From NCBI GenBank assembly GCA_023427845.1, contig JAEYZX010000043.1:1-42564 (forward strand): 42,564 nt of DNA. The letters run 5' to 3'. The notes beneath the pieces are model-generated. The model was not told the origin of the DNA. It ran no database searches and saw nothing but the letters and a program-made list of their open reading frames with translations. The translations under genes and the position numbers were made by a program. This DNA is from Bacteroidota bacterium (GTDB lineage: Bacteria; Bacteroidota; Bacteroidia; Flavobacteriales; Flavobacteriaceae). Numbering within the stretch: position 1 is the first letter of the stretch; every line of letters begins with the position of its first letter. Of this stretch, positions 32,995 through 41,973 are shown one piece after another.

Positions 32995-34668
32995 ATGAAG
33001 CATTTTTACCCCAACCTGAACAATTCATTCAATTTTAATAATTCAATATCGTCACTGTGCTTGTCGCTGCTGGCGACATTGCTTTTATATCCCGTTTCTG
33101 ATGTTTCCGCCCAAGATGTTTTTACGCTGGGAGAGGGTACTGATACATCGGCGGATTTGGGAGTTTCACCATTTGCAACAGTAAATAAAAATTCTCGGAG
33201 TCAATATATTTATTACGGTCCTGAGCTGGAAGCTGCGGGGGCAATGTCCGGATATATTACTGCGTTCGCCATAAACATCACGGAGTTAGCCGTGCCTCTT
33301 ACGGTAAAGCCTGAAAATGTTACCATTAAGATGAAGCAAACTTTTAATGCTGTTTTTGGACCTGCACTTGAAGAAGGCATGACAACGGTATATTATGGAG
33401 CAGTTGAAAATATTACTGCAACAGGATGGCACACAATGACACTCGACACACCTTTTGAGTGGGATGGCGCAAGTCATATTGTCGTTGAAATTTGCCGAAG
33501 CAACGACGAAGTCGGAACGAGCTTTGCAGTTGAAGTGGAAACATACGGTCTTGGCGATTACAGGACTGTGGGATTGTTTAGTGATAGTCCTGCAGTTGCC
33601 GGCTGCGATCTTACGGGAGAAACTGAAATGGGTGGTTTTGAGCGAAGAACCCGTCCAAATGCACAGTTTACGTTGGCGCAAATTTGTAATGGTCTGCCAA
33701 CAGGAGGAACTACAGTAGTTGGCGCAGGTCCATATTGTGATGGAGCACCATTTACGCTTTCGGTTTCTGGTGGAGATTTGGCTTCAAACTTATCCTACCA
33801 ATGGCAGTCGGCACCCCATACTTCCGGGCCGTGGACAAATATTCCGGGCGCAATGGGTGCTACCTATAGTGGAACACAGACTACCGCTACTTATTACAGA
33901 CGACAAACATTTTGCAACAGTACGACCGACTCTGCGTTTTCCAACGGAATTATCGTGAACGGTCCCGGCTGCTACTGTGAGGCTCCTACAGATACAGCTA
34001 ATCCTGTAGGCATTACGCATGTATCGTTCAGTTCGATCAATAACTTTACAACATCAAACGCTACCTATACGTTTTTCAATTCAATGGCCGAGGTTGAGCA
34101 GACCTTGACCTACAACCTCTCGGCGATGGTGAACACTGCTGGAGGAACTAATTATACGACAGCGTGGATTGATTGGAACAGCAATGGCGATTTTGAGGCT
34201 TCTGAAATGTATAATTTAGGTTCTGTTACCGGTGGTGCTAATGTTGCTTCAGGTGCAGTTGCTGTTGTTACAGTTCCCGCTAATGCAGTAGTTGGTACAA
34301 CGCAAATGCGGGTCAGGACACAGCAATCACCGGGTAACGATGCTGCCGAACCGTGCGAAAACCTTCCAAACGGTGAAACAGAAGATTACTCAATCCTTGT
34401 TAACGAGCATCTTGGGATAGGTGAGTTTGCTGGTATTAATTCTGCCGTATTAGTCTATGGAGATGATTCGGGGCTGAATATCAAAATGAAAGAAGGTAAC
34501 ATTGCAAATGTTGATGTTTACGATATCAGTGGAAGACTGCTAACTTCACGAAAAGAAATTAATAATGCTACACTTTCACTTCCGGAGTTTCAGTACAGTC
34601 ACCAGGTGCTGATTGTAAGAATTACTTCTGATACCGGTGCGGTTATCTCTAAAAAAGTTGTGCTATAG
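32995..34668 (+). CDS. T9SS-secreted protein B with GEVED domain
   Basis: 557 residues from the ATG at 32995; the longer frame from 32923 would put coding sequence before a normal signal peptide. The signal peptide ends near SDVSAQ (residue about 40). The N-terminal module (SPFATVNKNSRSQYIYY, GYITAFAINITEL, TGWHTMTLDTPF, HIVVEICRS) is clearly related to that of protein A, as is the Ig-like unit (LSYQWQSA, GPWTNIP, YYRRQTFC). Residues about 342-470 form a GEVED domain (DWNSNGDFEASEMYNLG, GTTQMRVRTQ, NGETEDYSILV). The C terminus (VDVYDISGRLLTSRKE, AVISKKVVL) is the same T9SS sorting-domain type as in A. It begins 61 bases after protein A and is probably co-regulated. Confidence 0.83.
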   Translation: MKHFYPNLNNSFNFNNSISSLCLSLLATLLLYPVSDVSAQDVFTLGEGTDTSADLGVSPFATVNKNSRSQYIYYGPELEAAGAMSGYITAFAINITELAVPLTVKPENVTIKMKQTFNAVFGPALEEGMTTVYYGAVENITATGWHTMTLDTPFEWDGASHIVVEICRSNDEVGTSFAVEVETYGLGDYRTVGLFSDSPAVAGCDLTGETEMGGFERRTRPNAQFTLAQICNGLPTGGTTVVGAGPYCDGAPFTLSVSGGDLASNLSYQWQSAPHTSGPWTNIPGAMGATYSGTQTTATYYRRQTFCNSTTDSAFSNGIIVNGPGCYCEAPTDTANPVGITHVSFSSINNFTTSNATYTFFNSMAEVEQTLTYNLSAMVNTAGGTNYTTAWIDWNSNGDFEASEMYNLGSVTGGANVASGAVAVVTVPANAVVGTTQMRVRTQQSPGNDAAEPCENLPNGETEDYSILVNEHLGIGEFAGINSAVLVYGDDSGLNIKMKEGNIANVDVYDISGRLLTSRKEINNATLSLPEFQYSHQVLIVRITSDTGAVISKKVVL

Positions 34669-34701
34669 TCAAATAATTATCTGGATTCCAAAGGTTTTTT
34701 G

Positions 34702-34709
34702 TACTTTTG
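34702..34709 (+). promoter_or_regulatory. -7 element upstream of T9SS protein C
   Basis: TACTTTTG fits TAnnTTTG and lies 41 bases before the ATG. A clear -33 element was not found. Confidence 0.45.
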
Positions 34710-34750
34710 GCGAGTTCGCTGAGAATTATATTAAAATTAAATTTTAAACA

Positions 34751-37135
34751 ATGAAAATAATTTACCCAAAATCTTCCGTTTCTCAAATTTTAGGAATCAT
34801 ACTCCTTAGTTTGTTTACGTTCACAGGTTGGTCGCAGACATGCCAATCCCAAAGTCCGGGATCGCTTACGGTAACTGCTACTACGCAGACTACAGCTAGT
34901 TTTTCGTGGAATTCCGGTGGTTCTTTTGGCGGGATAGGATATAATTTTGAAGTTCGAACTGAGGGCTTGCCGGGAATGGACACTGATCCTATCTTAGGCT
35001 ATGTAACCGGAGGATTCACTAATGGAACGTCCGTAACGGTTAGTGGTCTTGATGTGAACACACAGTACATTTTTCATGTGCAGTATCAATGTACTGAATT
35101 TGCGGGTGGTGGATATGAAAGTATAGTATTTCAAACTGAACAACTAGTTGAACCTGTGGCTCAGGCGGCAATTTATGTGGAAGATGATTCATTTTTGGCA
35201 ATATGGGAAGCGTCTGAAGGTGCTATAGGGTATCGTTTAGATGTAAGTACCGATATAACATTTACTGATCCTGAGCAGTTTGTAACATACGTGGTTGGTG
35301 TAGATGAAGAATTTAATGATATACTTGCACCGTACCATAACTGGTATACAACGGCTACTTCAAAAGTAATTTCAGGCCTTATGGCTGAAACTACATATTA
35401 TTACAGAGTTCGTGCGGTAATGGGCCCGGACGATGTCAATGACTACTCGACTGGTTACTCTAATACAATTACGGTAACTACAACTGATGTTCCGCCAACT
35501 TTTGTGGTCTGGACAGAAGGTGGCTGGACAAGCGATCCAACTCCGTCATTACCTGCAATCATGGCTGCCAATTTTGATTCCGAACTCCACGGTAATATTA
35601 TAGCGCAGACATTAACTATTAATTCCGATGTTGTGGTTACTATTTCGGCAGGTGGTTATGCAAGGGTTGTAAACGGCATTACAAATAATGCAGGAAGTGA
35701 AGGTTTTATCATTAAAAGCAATGGTAATCTCTACCAGCAGAATGCCGCTACTAACGTAGGTGATATTACGGTTGAGAGGGAAAGTTCATTGATTAAGCGT
35801 TTGGATTATACGATGTGGTCTTCGCCAACTTCTGAAGGCGAAACTGCTGATCAGACGCTGAAACAATTTTCACCTATGACACTTAATAATCGTTTTTACA
35901 CGTTGAATACTTTATCCAATGCATTTTCTGTTGTTAATCCTACTGCTACTACTTTTGAACCGGGACGGGGTTATTTGATCAGGGCTGCAAACGATCACGA
36001 TGCAATAACTCCTACAAGATGGTTAGGTGTATTCAAAGGAATTCCAAACAATGGTACAATTACGACACCTATTTCAGATGATGGACCTGGTGCCGCATTG
36101 GGAGTAAATATGGTAGGAAATCCGTATCCGTCAGTTCTAGTTGCAGGTGATTTCATTGAAGACAATGTCGCCAATATTCAATCTACTATTTATTTTTGGA
36201 GAAGGACCAATAATCCTGATGAGGATCCGTACGATGCGCAAAACACGTATTATGCTTCATACAATTACGTAGGTGGCGTAGCTGCTACTGATGCAGGTCC
36301 CGCAAGTGTTGCTCCTAATGGATTTATATTGCCGGGCCAGGGATTTTTAGTTCGTGCAAAAGCTGGCGCTACAAGTGTGTTTTTTGATAACACTATGCGA
36401 AATTATACAAGTTTCCATAACGTATTTTTTAGGAATTCCGATAGTGCGCAAACAACTCCGGAACTTGAGAAGCACAGGATTTGGCTGAACCTAACCAATG
36501 AAGGTGGTGCTTTTGGACAAATGCTGCTCGGATATGTTGAAACGGCAACCGAAGGTGTGGACGACAAATTCGACGGACTATATATCAACGATGGTGGAAT
36601 TGCACTTACTTCATTCTTGGACAATAACGAATACATTATTCAAGGTCGTTCATTGCCATTTAACAATGCTGATGTTGTTCCGTTGAACTTTAAAACACCG
36701 TTTGCCGGAACTTATTCAATCAGCATCTCTCAAGTGGATGGTTTGTTCGCAGGAGACCAGGATATCTTTATTAAAGACAACCTGACGTCTGTGACGCACA
36801 ACCTTAAAGATAGTCCATATACGTTTGCCACCGAAGCAGGTAGCTTTAGCGATCGTTTCGAAGTTTTGTATCAAAGCGCACTAGGTATCAATGATCCTGC
36901 GTTTAACGCTAATAGCGTAGTGGTGTACAAGCAAAATGATGCGATTATGATCAATAGCGGTAACCTTGTAATGGCATCGGTAAAAGTTTTTGATATTCGC
37001 GGACGACTGCTTGTTGAGAATGCAAATGTGAACGCATCAGAAACCAGCATCAATCCGGGTGCCGAGAATCAGGTACTGATTGTTCAGATCACATCAAATG
37101 ACAATCAAGTTGTGACCAAGAAAGTAGTTAACTAA
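34751..37135 (+). CDS. T9SS-secreted protein C with two fibronectin type III domains
   Basis: 794 residues. The signal peptide ends at FTGWSQ (residue about 29). Two fibronectin type III-like domains follow: about 35-130 (SLTVTATTQTTASFSWNSGG, VSGLDVNTQYIFHVQY) and about 135-245 (ISGLMAETTYYYRVRAV). From about 340 to 710 it repeats the conserved region of protein A with the same landmarks in the same order: YTMWSSP, GYLIRA, GIPNNGTI, GNPYPS, EKHRIWL, GRSLPFN and HNLKDSP. The last 80 residues (VKVFDIRGRLLVE, VVTKKVVN) are the same T9SS sorting-domain type. It should be exported by the Por system; the role is unknown, possibly adhesion. A terminator follows. Confidence 0.85.
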   Translation: MKIIYPKSSVSQILGIILLSLFTFTGWSQTCQSQSPGSLTVTATTQTTASFSWNSGGSFGGIGYNFEVRTEGLPGMDTDPILGYVTGGFTNGTSVTVSGLDVNTQYIFHVQYQCTEFAGGGYESIVFQTEQLVEPVAQAAIYVEDDSFLAIWEASEGAIGYRLDVSTDITFTDPEQFVTYVVGVDEEFNDILAPYHNWYTTATSKVISGLMAETTYYYRVRAVMGPDDVNDYSTGYSNTITVTTTDVPPTFVVWTEGGWTSDPTPSLPAIMAANFDSELHGNIIAQTLTINSDVVVTISAGGYARVVNGITNNAGSEGFIIKSNGNLYQQNAATNVGDITVERESSLIKRLDYTMWSSPTSEGETADQTLKQFSPMTLNNRFYTLNTLSNAFSVVNPTATTFEPGRGYLIRAANDHDAITPTRWLGVFKGIPNNGTITTPISDDGPGAALGVNMVGNPYPSVLVAGDFIEDNVANIQSTIYFWRRTNNPDEDPYDAQNTYYASYNYVGGVAATDAGPASVAPNGFILPGQGFLVRAKAGATSVFFDNTMRNYTSFHNVFFRNSDSAQTTPELEKHRIWLNLTNEGGAFGQMLLGYVETATEGVDDKFDGLYINDGGIALTSFLDNNEYIIQGRSLPFNNADVVPLNFKTPFAGTYSISISQVDGLFAGDQDIFIKDNLTSVTHNLKDSPYTFATEAGSFSDRFEVLYQSALGINDPAFNANSVVVYKQNDAIMINSGNLVMASVKVFDIRGRLLVENANVNASETSINPGAENQVLIVQITSNDNQVVTKKVVN

Positions 37136-37152
37136 TAACTATATTCATAGAT

Positions 37153-37184
37153 AAAGGCCTCACAGTAATGTGGGGCTTTTTTTA
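37153..37184 (+). terminator. Terminator after T9SS protein C
   Basis: AAAGGCCTCAC pairs with GTGGGGCTTT with one bulged G and one G-U pair, followed by a run of seven T. It lies 18 bases after the stop codon. Confidence 0.85.
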
Positions 37185-37304
37185 TTTGGTGATCTTGAGC
37201 ATACCAAATTATACTTATTTTAACTGCTATCGTGCTGAAATCGAGGCTTGAACGAGTTTTCGCGTACTTTATCGAGTAAATTTTTATTCGGGATTCTGTA
37301 CTTC

Positions 37305-37312
37305 TACTTTTG
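37305..37312 (+). promoter_or_regulatory. -7 element of the small secreted protein gene
   Basis: TACTTTTG lies 17 bases before the ATG at 37330, the same box and a similar placement as for protein C. No -33 element was identified. Confidence 0.5.
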
Positions 37313-37329
37313 ACCATTGTGTTTTAACA

Positions 37330-37722
37330 ATGCGAAAAATGACAAGAGATTCAAGTACGAACTTTCTACCGATTCAATCGAAAAACAATTCCGGCAATAC
37401 GGCATTGCGTGCTTTTATAATGCTTGTTTTTATGGTAATGTGTACGGGCGGGGTCTTTGGACAGAATAAAGTTCAGGATATCAAAGATGCCGACAACAAT
37501 GGAAGTCCGTCATCCGAGGTTTCTTCCGGGACCGGTAGCAGTTCGAAAATGGAACTTTTACTTTGGTTTATGGGAAGTAAACAAATATGGCCCAACCAGG
37601 ACGAAATGAAATCTGACGAAAGTGGAAAGAAAGTCTTTATAAATCTGGGAATGACGCCGAATCGAATCTTGAGCAAGTCATTGATGAAGAAAGCATTGAA
37701 TTTTGAACAGACTACGGTATAA
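37330..37722 (+). CDS. Small secreted protein of unknown function
   Basis: 130 residues, family not recognised. A polar N-terminal extension of about 25 residues precedes a hydrophobic core (ALRAFIMLVFMVMCTGGVFGQ), so the signal peptide is of the same extended form as that of protein A. The mature part is about 80 residues: an acidic, serine-rich linker (DADNNGSPSSEVSSGTGSSS), then KMELLLWFMGSKQIWPNQDE and a basic, possibly helical end (NRILSKSLMKKALNFEQTTV). There is no sorting domain and no cysteine in the mature part. A -7 element lies upstream and a terminator downstream, which supports a real single gene. An alternative start three codons later (37339) would change little. Confidence 0.7.
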   Translation: MRKMTRDSSTNFLPIQSKNNSGNTALRAFIMLVFMVMCTGGVFGQNKVQDIKDADNNGSPSSEVSSGTGSSSKMELLLWFMGSKQIWPNQDEMKSDESGKKVFINLGMTPNRILSKSLMKKALNFEQTTV

Positions 37723-37752
37723 TTTATAAACCGAATCCGTCATTGTAATCCG

Positions 37753-37773
37753 CCACCTCATGGTGGTTTTTTT
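37753..37773 (+). terminator. Terminator of the small secreted protein gene
   Basis: CCACC / GGTGG with a TCAT loop followed by seven T; the stem is short but GC-rich. It lies 30 bases after the stop codon. Confidence 0.8.
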
Positions 37774-37796
37774 ATGTCCTGTCATGAAAACCAGGC

Positions 37797-37825
37797 ATAA
37801 AAAAAACCTTTCGGTCGAAAGGTTT
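37797..37825 (-). terminator. Terminator of the minus-strand PID-CTERM-like gene
   Basis: AAACCTTTC / GAAAGGTTT with a GGTC loop; on the minus strand it is followed by a run of T (the A run at 37797-37806). It lies just after the stop codon of the gene at 37832. Confidence 0.85.
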
Positions 37826-37831
37826 GATACT

Positions 37832-38047
37832 TTACTTAACTTCTATATGTTTTCTTTTTCTGAAAGTATAAATGGCAAATAATATTCCGGCAACTGCTAA
37901 CCAAAATAACTTTCCATTGATTGGTACAACCGGATCTTCGTCCTGTAATTCTCCGTCCTCATCATCAACAGGAAGCTGTGCATATATTATAAAGTCAGAT
38001 AAAAGTAAGAAACTGAAAATGTAAATTTTTAGTAGCGTGTTTTTCAT
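37832..38047 (-). CDS. Small exported protein with PID-CTERM-like tripartite C terminus
   Basis: 71 residues from the ATG at 38047 (a TTG start three codons upstream is less likely). It has a signal peptide (MKNTLLKIYIFSFLLLSDF ending IYAQ), a short acidic mature region (VDDEDGELQDED) and then PVVPINGK. A second hydrophobic segment (LFWLAVAGILFAIYTF) and a basic end, RKRKHIEVK, follow. A short P-I-D/N motif, a membrane span and a basic cluster make up the sorting tail called PID-CTERM in flavobacteria, which is thought to be handled by an exosortase-like enzyme. Such tiny proteins have sometimes been mislabelled 'signal peptidase'. It follows prfC by 154 bases on the same strand. Confidence 0.7.
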   Translation of the reverse strand: MKNTLLKIYIFSFLLLSDFIIYAQLPVDDEDGELQDEDPVVPINGKLFWLAVAGILFAIYTFRKRKHIEVK

Positions 38048-38201
38048 ATGGAGCAAATTTGTAACAAATTACATAATTAAGGAGCGAAAATAACCCTTAT
38101 TTCGCTATGAACTTAAAATGTTCGACGAAATGCGAATATAATCGATTACTAGCTACTAATATAGCGTAGCTGCTTAATTAATTCAAATATACAAATATTT
38201 T
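38048..38201. other. Spacer between prfC and the small PID-CTERM-like gene
   Basis: About 150 AT-rich bases. A hairpin GCGAAAATAA / TTATTTCGC with one bulge and a CCC loop lies at 38084-38105. No minus-strand -7 box of good quality was found, so read-through from prfC is possible. Confidence 0.4.
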
Positions 38202-39791
38202 TTAATCGAATTCAGATGTGAAGAATAATTTAACCGTCGGATACTTATTTTGTGTCATCTGAATCGTAAAGTCGGAGTCGGCCAAAAATACCAATTGGTC
38301 GTATTTGTCCTTCGCCAAAAATTTCTGTTTGATCCGCTTGAATTCTTTGAACTCTTCATTTTTGGGATCGTCCGGCTTCACCCAGCAAGCTTTGTGAACG
38401 GGGAAATTTTCATATGAACATTTAGCACCGTATTCATGTTCGAGCCGATATTGAATTACTTCATACTGAAGCGCACCTACAGTTCCAATTACTTTACGGT
38501 TATTCATTTCCAATGTGAAAAGCTGTGCAACTCCTTCGTCCATTAACTGATCGATTCCTTTTTCAAGTTGTTTCGATTTTAATGGATCGGCATTATTGAT
38601 GTAGCGGAAATGCTCGGGCGAAAAACTCGGAATTCCCTTGAAACTCATATGCTCGCCCTCGGTAAGTGTATCGCCAATTTTGAAGTTGCCGGTATCATGC
38701 AAGCCTACTATGTCACCGGGATAAGATACGTCGACGACTTCTTTCTTTTCGGCGAAGAATGCATTCGGACTTGAGAATTTCAGGTTTTTATTCTGCCGCA
38801 CATGAAGGTACGGTTTATTGCGCTCAAATTTTCCTGAAACTATTTTAACAAATGCCAGGCGGTCGCGATGCTTCGGATCCATATTGGCGTGAATCTTAAA
38901 AACAAAGCCCGCCATTTTTTCTTCATCTGGCCGTACAACTCTTGTTTCTGATTCTTTTGGCCGCGGCGGCGGCGCAATTTCTATAAAACAATCCAGTAAT
39001 TCCCGAACCCCGAAATTGTTTAATGCAGAGCCAAAAAATACCGGCTGCAGATTTCCCTGCAAATAAGCTTCACGGTCAAATTCGGGATAAACCTCGGCGA
39101 TGAGTTCCAATTCCTCACGAAGTTTGCCGGCTGGCTTTTCGCCAATGATCTTTTCAAGTTCCGGACTCTGTAAATCCGAAAATGCAATTGTTTCTTCAAT
39201 GTTTTTTCTGCTATCGCCACTGAATAGGTTTATGTTCTTTTCCCAAAGATTGTATATGCCCTGGAAATCATAGCCCATTCCAATGGGAAAACTAAGCGGA
39301 GTAACCTTAAGACCCAGTTTTTGTTCCACTTCGTCCATCAAATCAAATGCGTCCTTACCCTCACGATCAAGCTTGTTTATAAATACAATCATCGGAATGT
39401 TCCGCATCCTGCAAACCGAAACCAGTTTTTCAGTCTGTTCCTCCACACCTTTTGCAACATCGATCACCACAATGACACTGTCGACTGCCGTCAGCGTCCG
39501 ATAGGTGTCTTCCGCGAAGTCTTTATGTCCGGGTGTATCAAGAATGTTGATTTTCTTGCCGCGATAGTTAAATGCAAGTACAGAAGTTGATACCGAGATT
39601 CCACGTTGACGCTCGATCTCCATAAAATCGGAAGTCGCACCTTTCTTTATCTTGTTGTTTTTTACCGCGCCCGCTTCCTGTATGGCACCGCCAAATAACA
39701 ACAATTTTTCTGTAAGGGTTGTTTTACCGGCATCGGGGTGTGATATAATTCCAAATGTGCGTCTTCTGTGTATCTCTTCTAAAAAACTCAT
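38202..39791 (-). CDS. prfC: Peptide chain release factor 3 (RF3)
   Basis: 529 residues from the ATG at 39791 (MSFLEEIHRRRTFGIISHPD), the same length as E. coli RF3; an in-frame upstream start would add eight atypical residues. The translational GTPase motifs are present: SHPDAGKTTLTEKLL, RQRGISVSTSV, DTPGHKDFAEDTYR and NKLDREG. The C-terminal part (GTVGALQYEVIQYRLEHEYG, then YENFPVHKACWV) fits RF3 rather than EF-G. It recycles RF1/RF2 from the ribosome after termination. It is encoded opposite to its neighbours. Confidence 0.96.
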   Translation of the reverse strand: MSFLEEIHRRRTFGIISHPDAGKTTLTEKLLLFGGAIQEAGAVKNNKIKKGATSDFMEIERQRGISVSTSVLAFNYRGKKINILDTPGHKDFAEDTYRTLTAVDSVIVVIDVAKGVEEQTEKLVSVCRMRNIPMIVFINKLDREGKDAFDLMDEVEQKLGLKVTPLSFPIGMGYDFQGIYNLWEKNINLFSGDSRKNIEETIAFSDLQSPELEKIIGEKPAGKLREELELIAEVYPEFDREAYLQGNLQPVFFGSALNNFGVRELLDCFIEIAPPPRPKESETRVVRPDEEKMAGFVFKIHANMDPKHRDRLAFVKIVSGKFERNKPYLHVRQNKNLKFSSPNAFFAEKKEVVDVSYPGDIVGLHDTGNFKIGDTLTEGEHMSFKGIPSFSPEHFRYINNADPLKSKQLEKGIDQLMDEGVAQLFTLEMNNRKVIGTVGALQYEVIQYRLEHEYGAKCSYENFPVHKACWVKPDDPKNEEFKEFKRIKQKFLAKDKYDQLVFLADSDFTIQMTQNKYPTVKLFFTSEFD

Positions 39792-39812
39792 ATCAATTTC
39801 TAAATTGGACTG

Positions 39813-39820
39813 CAAAAATA
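39813..39820 (-). promoter_or_regulatory. -7 element of prfC
   Basis: On the minus strand TATTTTTG fits the consensus and lies 21 bases before the prfC ATG. The only nearby TTG is too close to be a normal -33 element. Confidence 0.45.
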
Positions 39821-39924
39821 CTACTTCTTAAGCAATAACTTATAGCTGTACTATAAGAGAATTCAGCAATCCATAAAAGCAAAATTTTGTGTTAATAATT
39901 TTTTGTTAATACTATTGCCCCAAC

Positions 39925-39954
39925 TTGTATTATGTGTTTGAATTGTTACTTTTG
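39925..39954 (+). promoter_or_regulatory. Promoter of the parvulin operon
   Basis: TTG at 39925-39927, a 19-base spacer and TACTTTTG at 39947-39954 form a good consensus promoter. The leader before the ATG at 40015 would be about 55 bases. Confidence 0.75.
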
Positions 39955-40014
39955 TTGATTGTAGTTCCGCCATCTATCGGCCGGGCTCACACTAACCAAC
40001 GCGATACTAAAAGA

Positions 40015-41973
40015 ATGAAAATGAAACAATTGTTGTTCGGTCTGCTAATCTGCCTGAACGCACACGTATTTGCACAGGACATAAAAAAAGAGGTATTGTT
40101 TACAATTGACGACAAACCGTATTACACAGATGAATTTCTAAGGGTCTACAACAAAAACCTGGACCTCGTTAAAGACGAATCGCAAAAAGACTTGAATCAG
40201 TATCTCGACTTATTTGTGGGATACAAGCTGAAAATCAATAAAGCCAACAAACTCGGACTTCAAAATGGTGAGGCTTATAAAAATGAACTGAATACGTATC
40301 GCACGCAACTCTCAAAAAATTACCTGACCGATTCAAAGGTTACCAAAGAACTGGTCGACGAAGCGTATTCGCGGTCACTTAAAGAAATACGCGCGTCGCA
40401 CATATTAATTACCGTCGACGAAAATGCCAGTCCCAAGGATACGCTGGCTGCGTACAAAAAAATAAGCGACATCCGGAATAAAGCCGTCGCAGGTGAAGAT
40501 TTTGGCGCGCTTGCCCTACAACATTCACAAGATCCGTCGGCAAAAGAAAACCGCGGTGACCTCGGCTACTTCTCGGCTTTCAGAATGGTGTATCCATTCG
40601 AGTCGGCTGCTTATAAAACCCCAAAAGGTCAAATCTCAAAGCCGGTCCGCACCCGTTTTGGCTATCATATTGTAAAGGTTGACGATATCCGTGAAAATAG
40701 GGGCGAAGTCACTGTTGCGCATATTATGATCCTAAACCCCAATGAGAATGACGCCGACAAGGATAAGGCTAAAAACACCATAAACGATATCTACAAAAAA
40801 TTGCAGCAGGGCGAAAGTTTTGAAACTCTGGCACGGCAATTTTCCGAAGACAAATCTTCATCATCAAAAGGAGGTGTATTAAATCGTTTCGGATCCGGAC
40901 AATTGTCGTCGGAAGAATTTGAAAATGTTGCGTTTTCACTTTCAAAAGAAAATCCTGTTTCCGAGCCGTTCCAAAGCGCTTTCGGATGGCACATCGTAAA
41001 ACTTGTCGAAAAACATCCGATAAAATCAGCCGAAGAAATGCGCGCTGAACTCGAAAACCGGATAAGCAAAGACGAACGTTCGCGCCTCATCACCGAATCG
41101 CTGAATGAAAAACTCAGGAATAAATACAATGTTAGGCGCAACGAAAAAATCTATACTGCAATCGCAAAATCAGTCAACGACAAAGTCTATACAGCCGAAT
41201 GGAAAGCGCCCGAGACATTTTCGGGAACATTGTTTACTGTCGGCACCAATGATGTCGCGGCAAAGGATTTTTTGAAATACATCGAAACAAATCAAAAAGC
41301 CGCAGGCACCATTAAACCCGTGACGAAGTTCGTCGATTATCAATATCAGAAATTTCTTGACCAACAGCTTACAGCCTATTACAACGCGAATCTTGAAAGT
41401 GAATTTCCCGAATTTGCTGCGGTAATGGATGAATATCGTGATGGCCTTCTGCTTTTCGATTTAATGGAAAAGGAAATCTGGGAAAAGTCCAAGACCGATT
41501 CACTCGGACTTCGGAATTTTTATCAGAACAATATCCAAAACTACCGTTGGAAAAAACGGGCCGACGTGATCCTGATTTCATCTACTAAAGAAAACATTGC
41601 AAAATCGGCACAGAAGTTCCTTAAAAAGAATAAATCGGTCGAGTACATCAAAGAAAAGCTGAATACAGACGGCATTGTCAACGTTATGACAAACACCGGC
41701 ATCTTTGAAGAAGGTAACGATGTATTGCCTAAAAACTTTGAATTCAAAAAAGGTGTAACAAGCATCATCCGCGATGGTGATTATTATTACGTTGCCAAAG
41801 TAAACAATGTGCTTCCTGAAGGTCCCAAGTCGCTTGATGAAGCAAAAGGCCGTGTCATAAATAACTATCAGCAGCATCTTGAGGAGAATTGGGTAAGCGA
41901 CCTTAAAAAGGAATTTTCAATCAATATTCACCATGACGTCTTCGAACGCGTGAAGAAACAATTGAATCAGTAA
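40015..41973 (+). CDS. Periplasmic peptidyl-prolyl cis-trans isomerase with two parvulin (PpiC) domains
   Basis: 652 residues from the ATG at 40015 (a second ATG two codons later is equally possible). The longer frame back to 39925 is rejected because it would run through the promoter. Signal peptide MKQLLFGLLICLNAHVFAQ. A SurA-like helical N-terminal part (about 22-120) precedes parvulin domain 1 (about 122-225: RASHILITVD, GDLGYFSAFRMVYPFE, TRFGYHIVKVDD) and domain 2 (about 228-335: VAHIMILN, GGVLNRFGSGQLSSEEFE, SAFGWHIVKLVE). The C-terminal 300 residues are helical with no clear third domain. It probably escorts outer-membrane proteins to the Bam complex. The next gene starts directly after its stop codon. 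Confidence 0.93.
   Translation: MKMKQLLFGLLICLNAHVFAQDIKKEVLFTIDDKPYYTDEFLRVYNKNLDLVKDESQKDLNQYLDLFVGYKLKINKANKLGLQNGEAYKNELNTYRTQLSKNYLTDSKVTKELVDEAYSRSLKEIRASHILITVDENASPKDTLAAYKKISDIRNKAVAGEDFGALALQHSQDPSAKENRGDLGYFSAFRMVYPFESAAYKTPKGQISKPVRTRFGYHIVKVDDIRENRGEVTVAHIMILNPNENDADKDKAKNTINDIYKKLQQGESFETLARQFSEDKSSSSKGGVLNRFGSGQLSSEEFENVAFSLSKENPVSEPFQSAFGWHIVKLVEKHPIKSAEEMRAELENRISKDERSRLITESLNEKLRNKYNVRRNEKIYTAIAKSVNDKVYTAEWKAPETFSGTLFTVGTNDVAAKDFLKYIETNQKAAGTIKPVTKFVDYQYQKFLDQQLTAYYNANLESEFPEFAAVMDEYRDGLLLFDLMEKEIWEKSKTDSLGLRNFYQNNIQNYRWKKRADVILISSTKENIAKSAQKFLKKNKSVEYIKEKLNTDGIVNVMTNTGIFEEGNDVLPKNFEFKKGVTSIIRDGDYYYVAKVNNVLPEGPKSLDEAKGRVINNYQQHLEENWVSDLKKEFSINIHHDVFERVKKQLNQ

Noticed and set aside
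29822..38133. Shared 12-mer TCGACGAAATGC at 29822 and 38122 as a common regulatory site
   Set aside because: In a window of this size many 12-mer pairs are expected by chance, and the flanking bases do not match.
38107..38169. A 20-codon plus-strand frame starting MNLKCSTKCEYN
   Set aside because: Too short, without promoter, start signal or conservation evidence.
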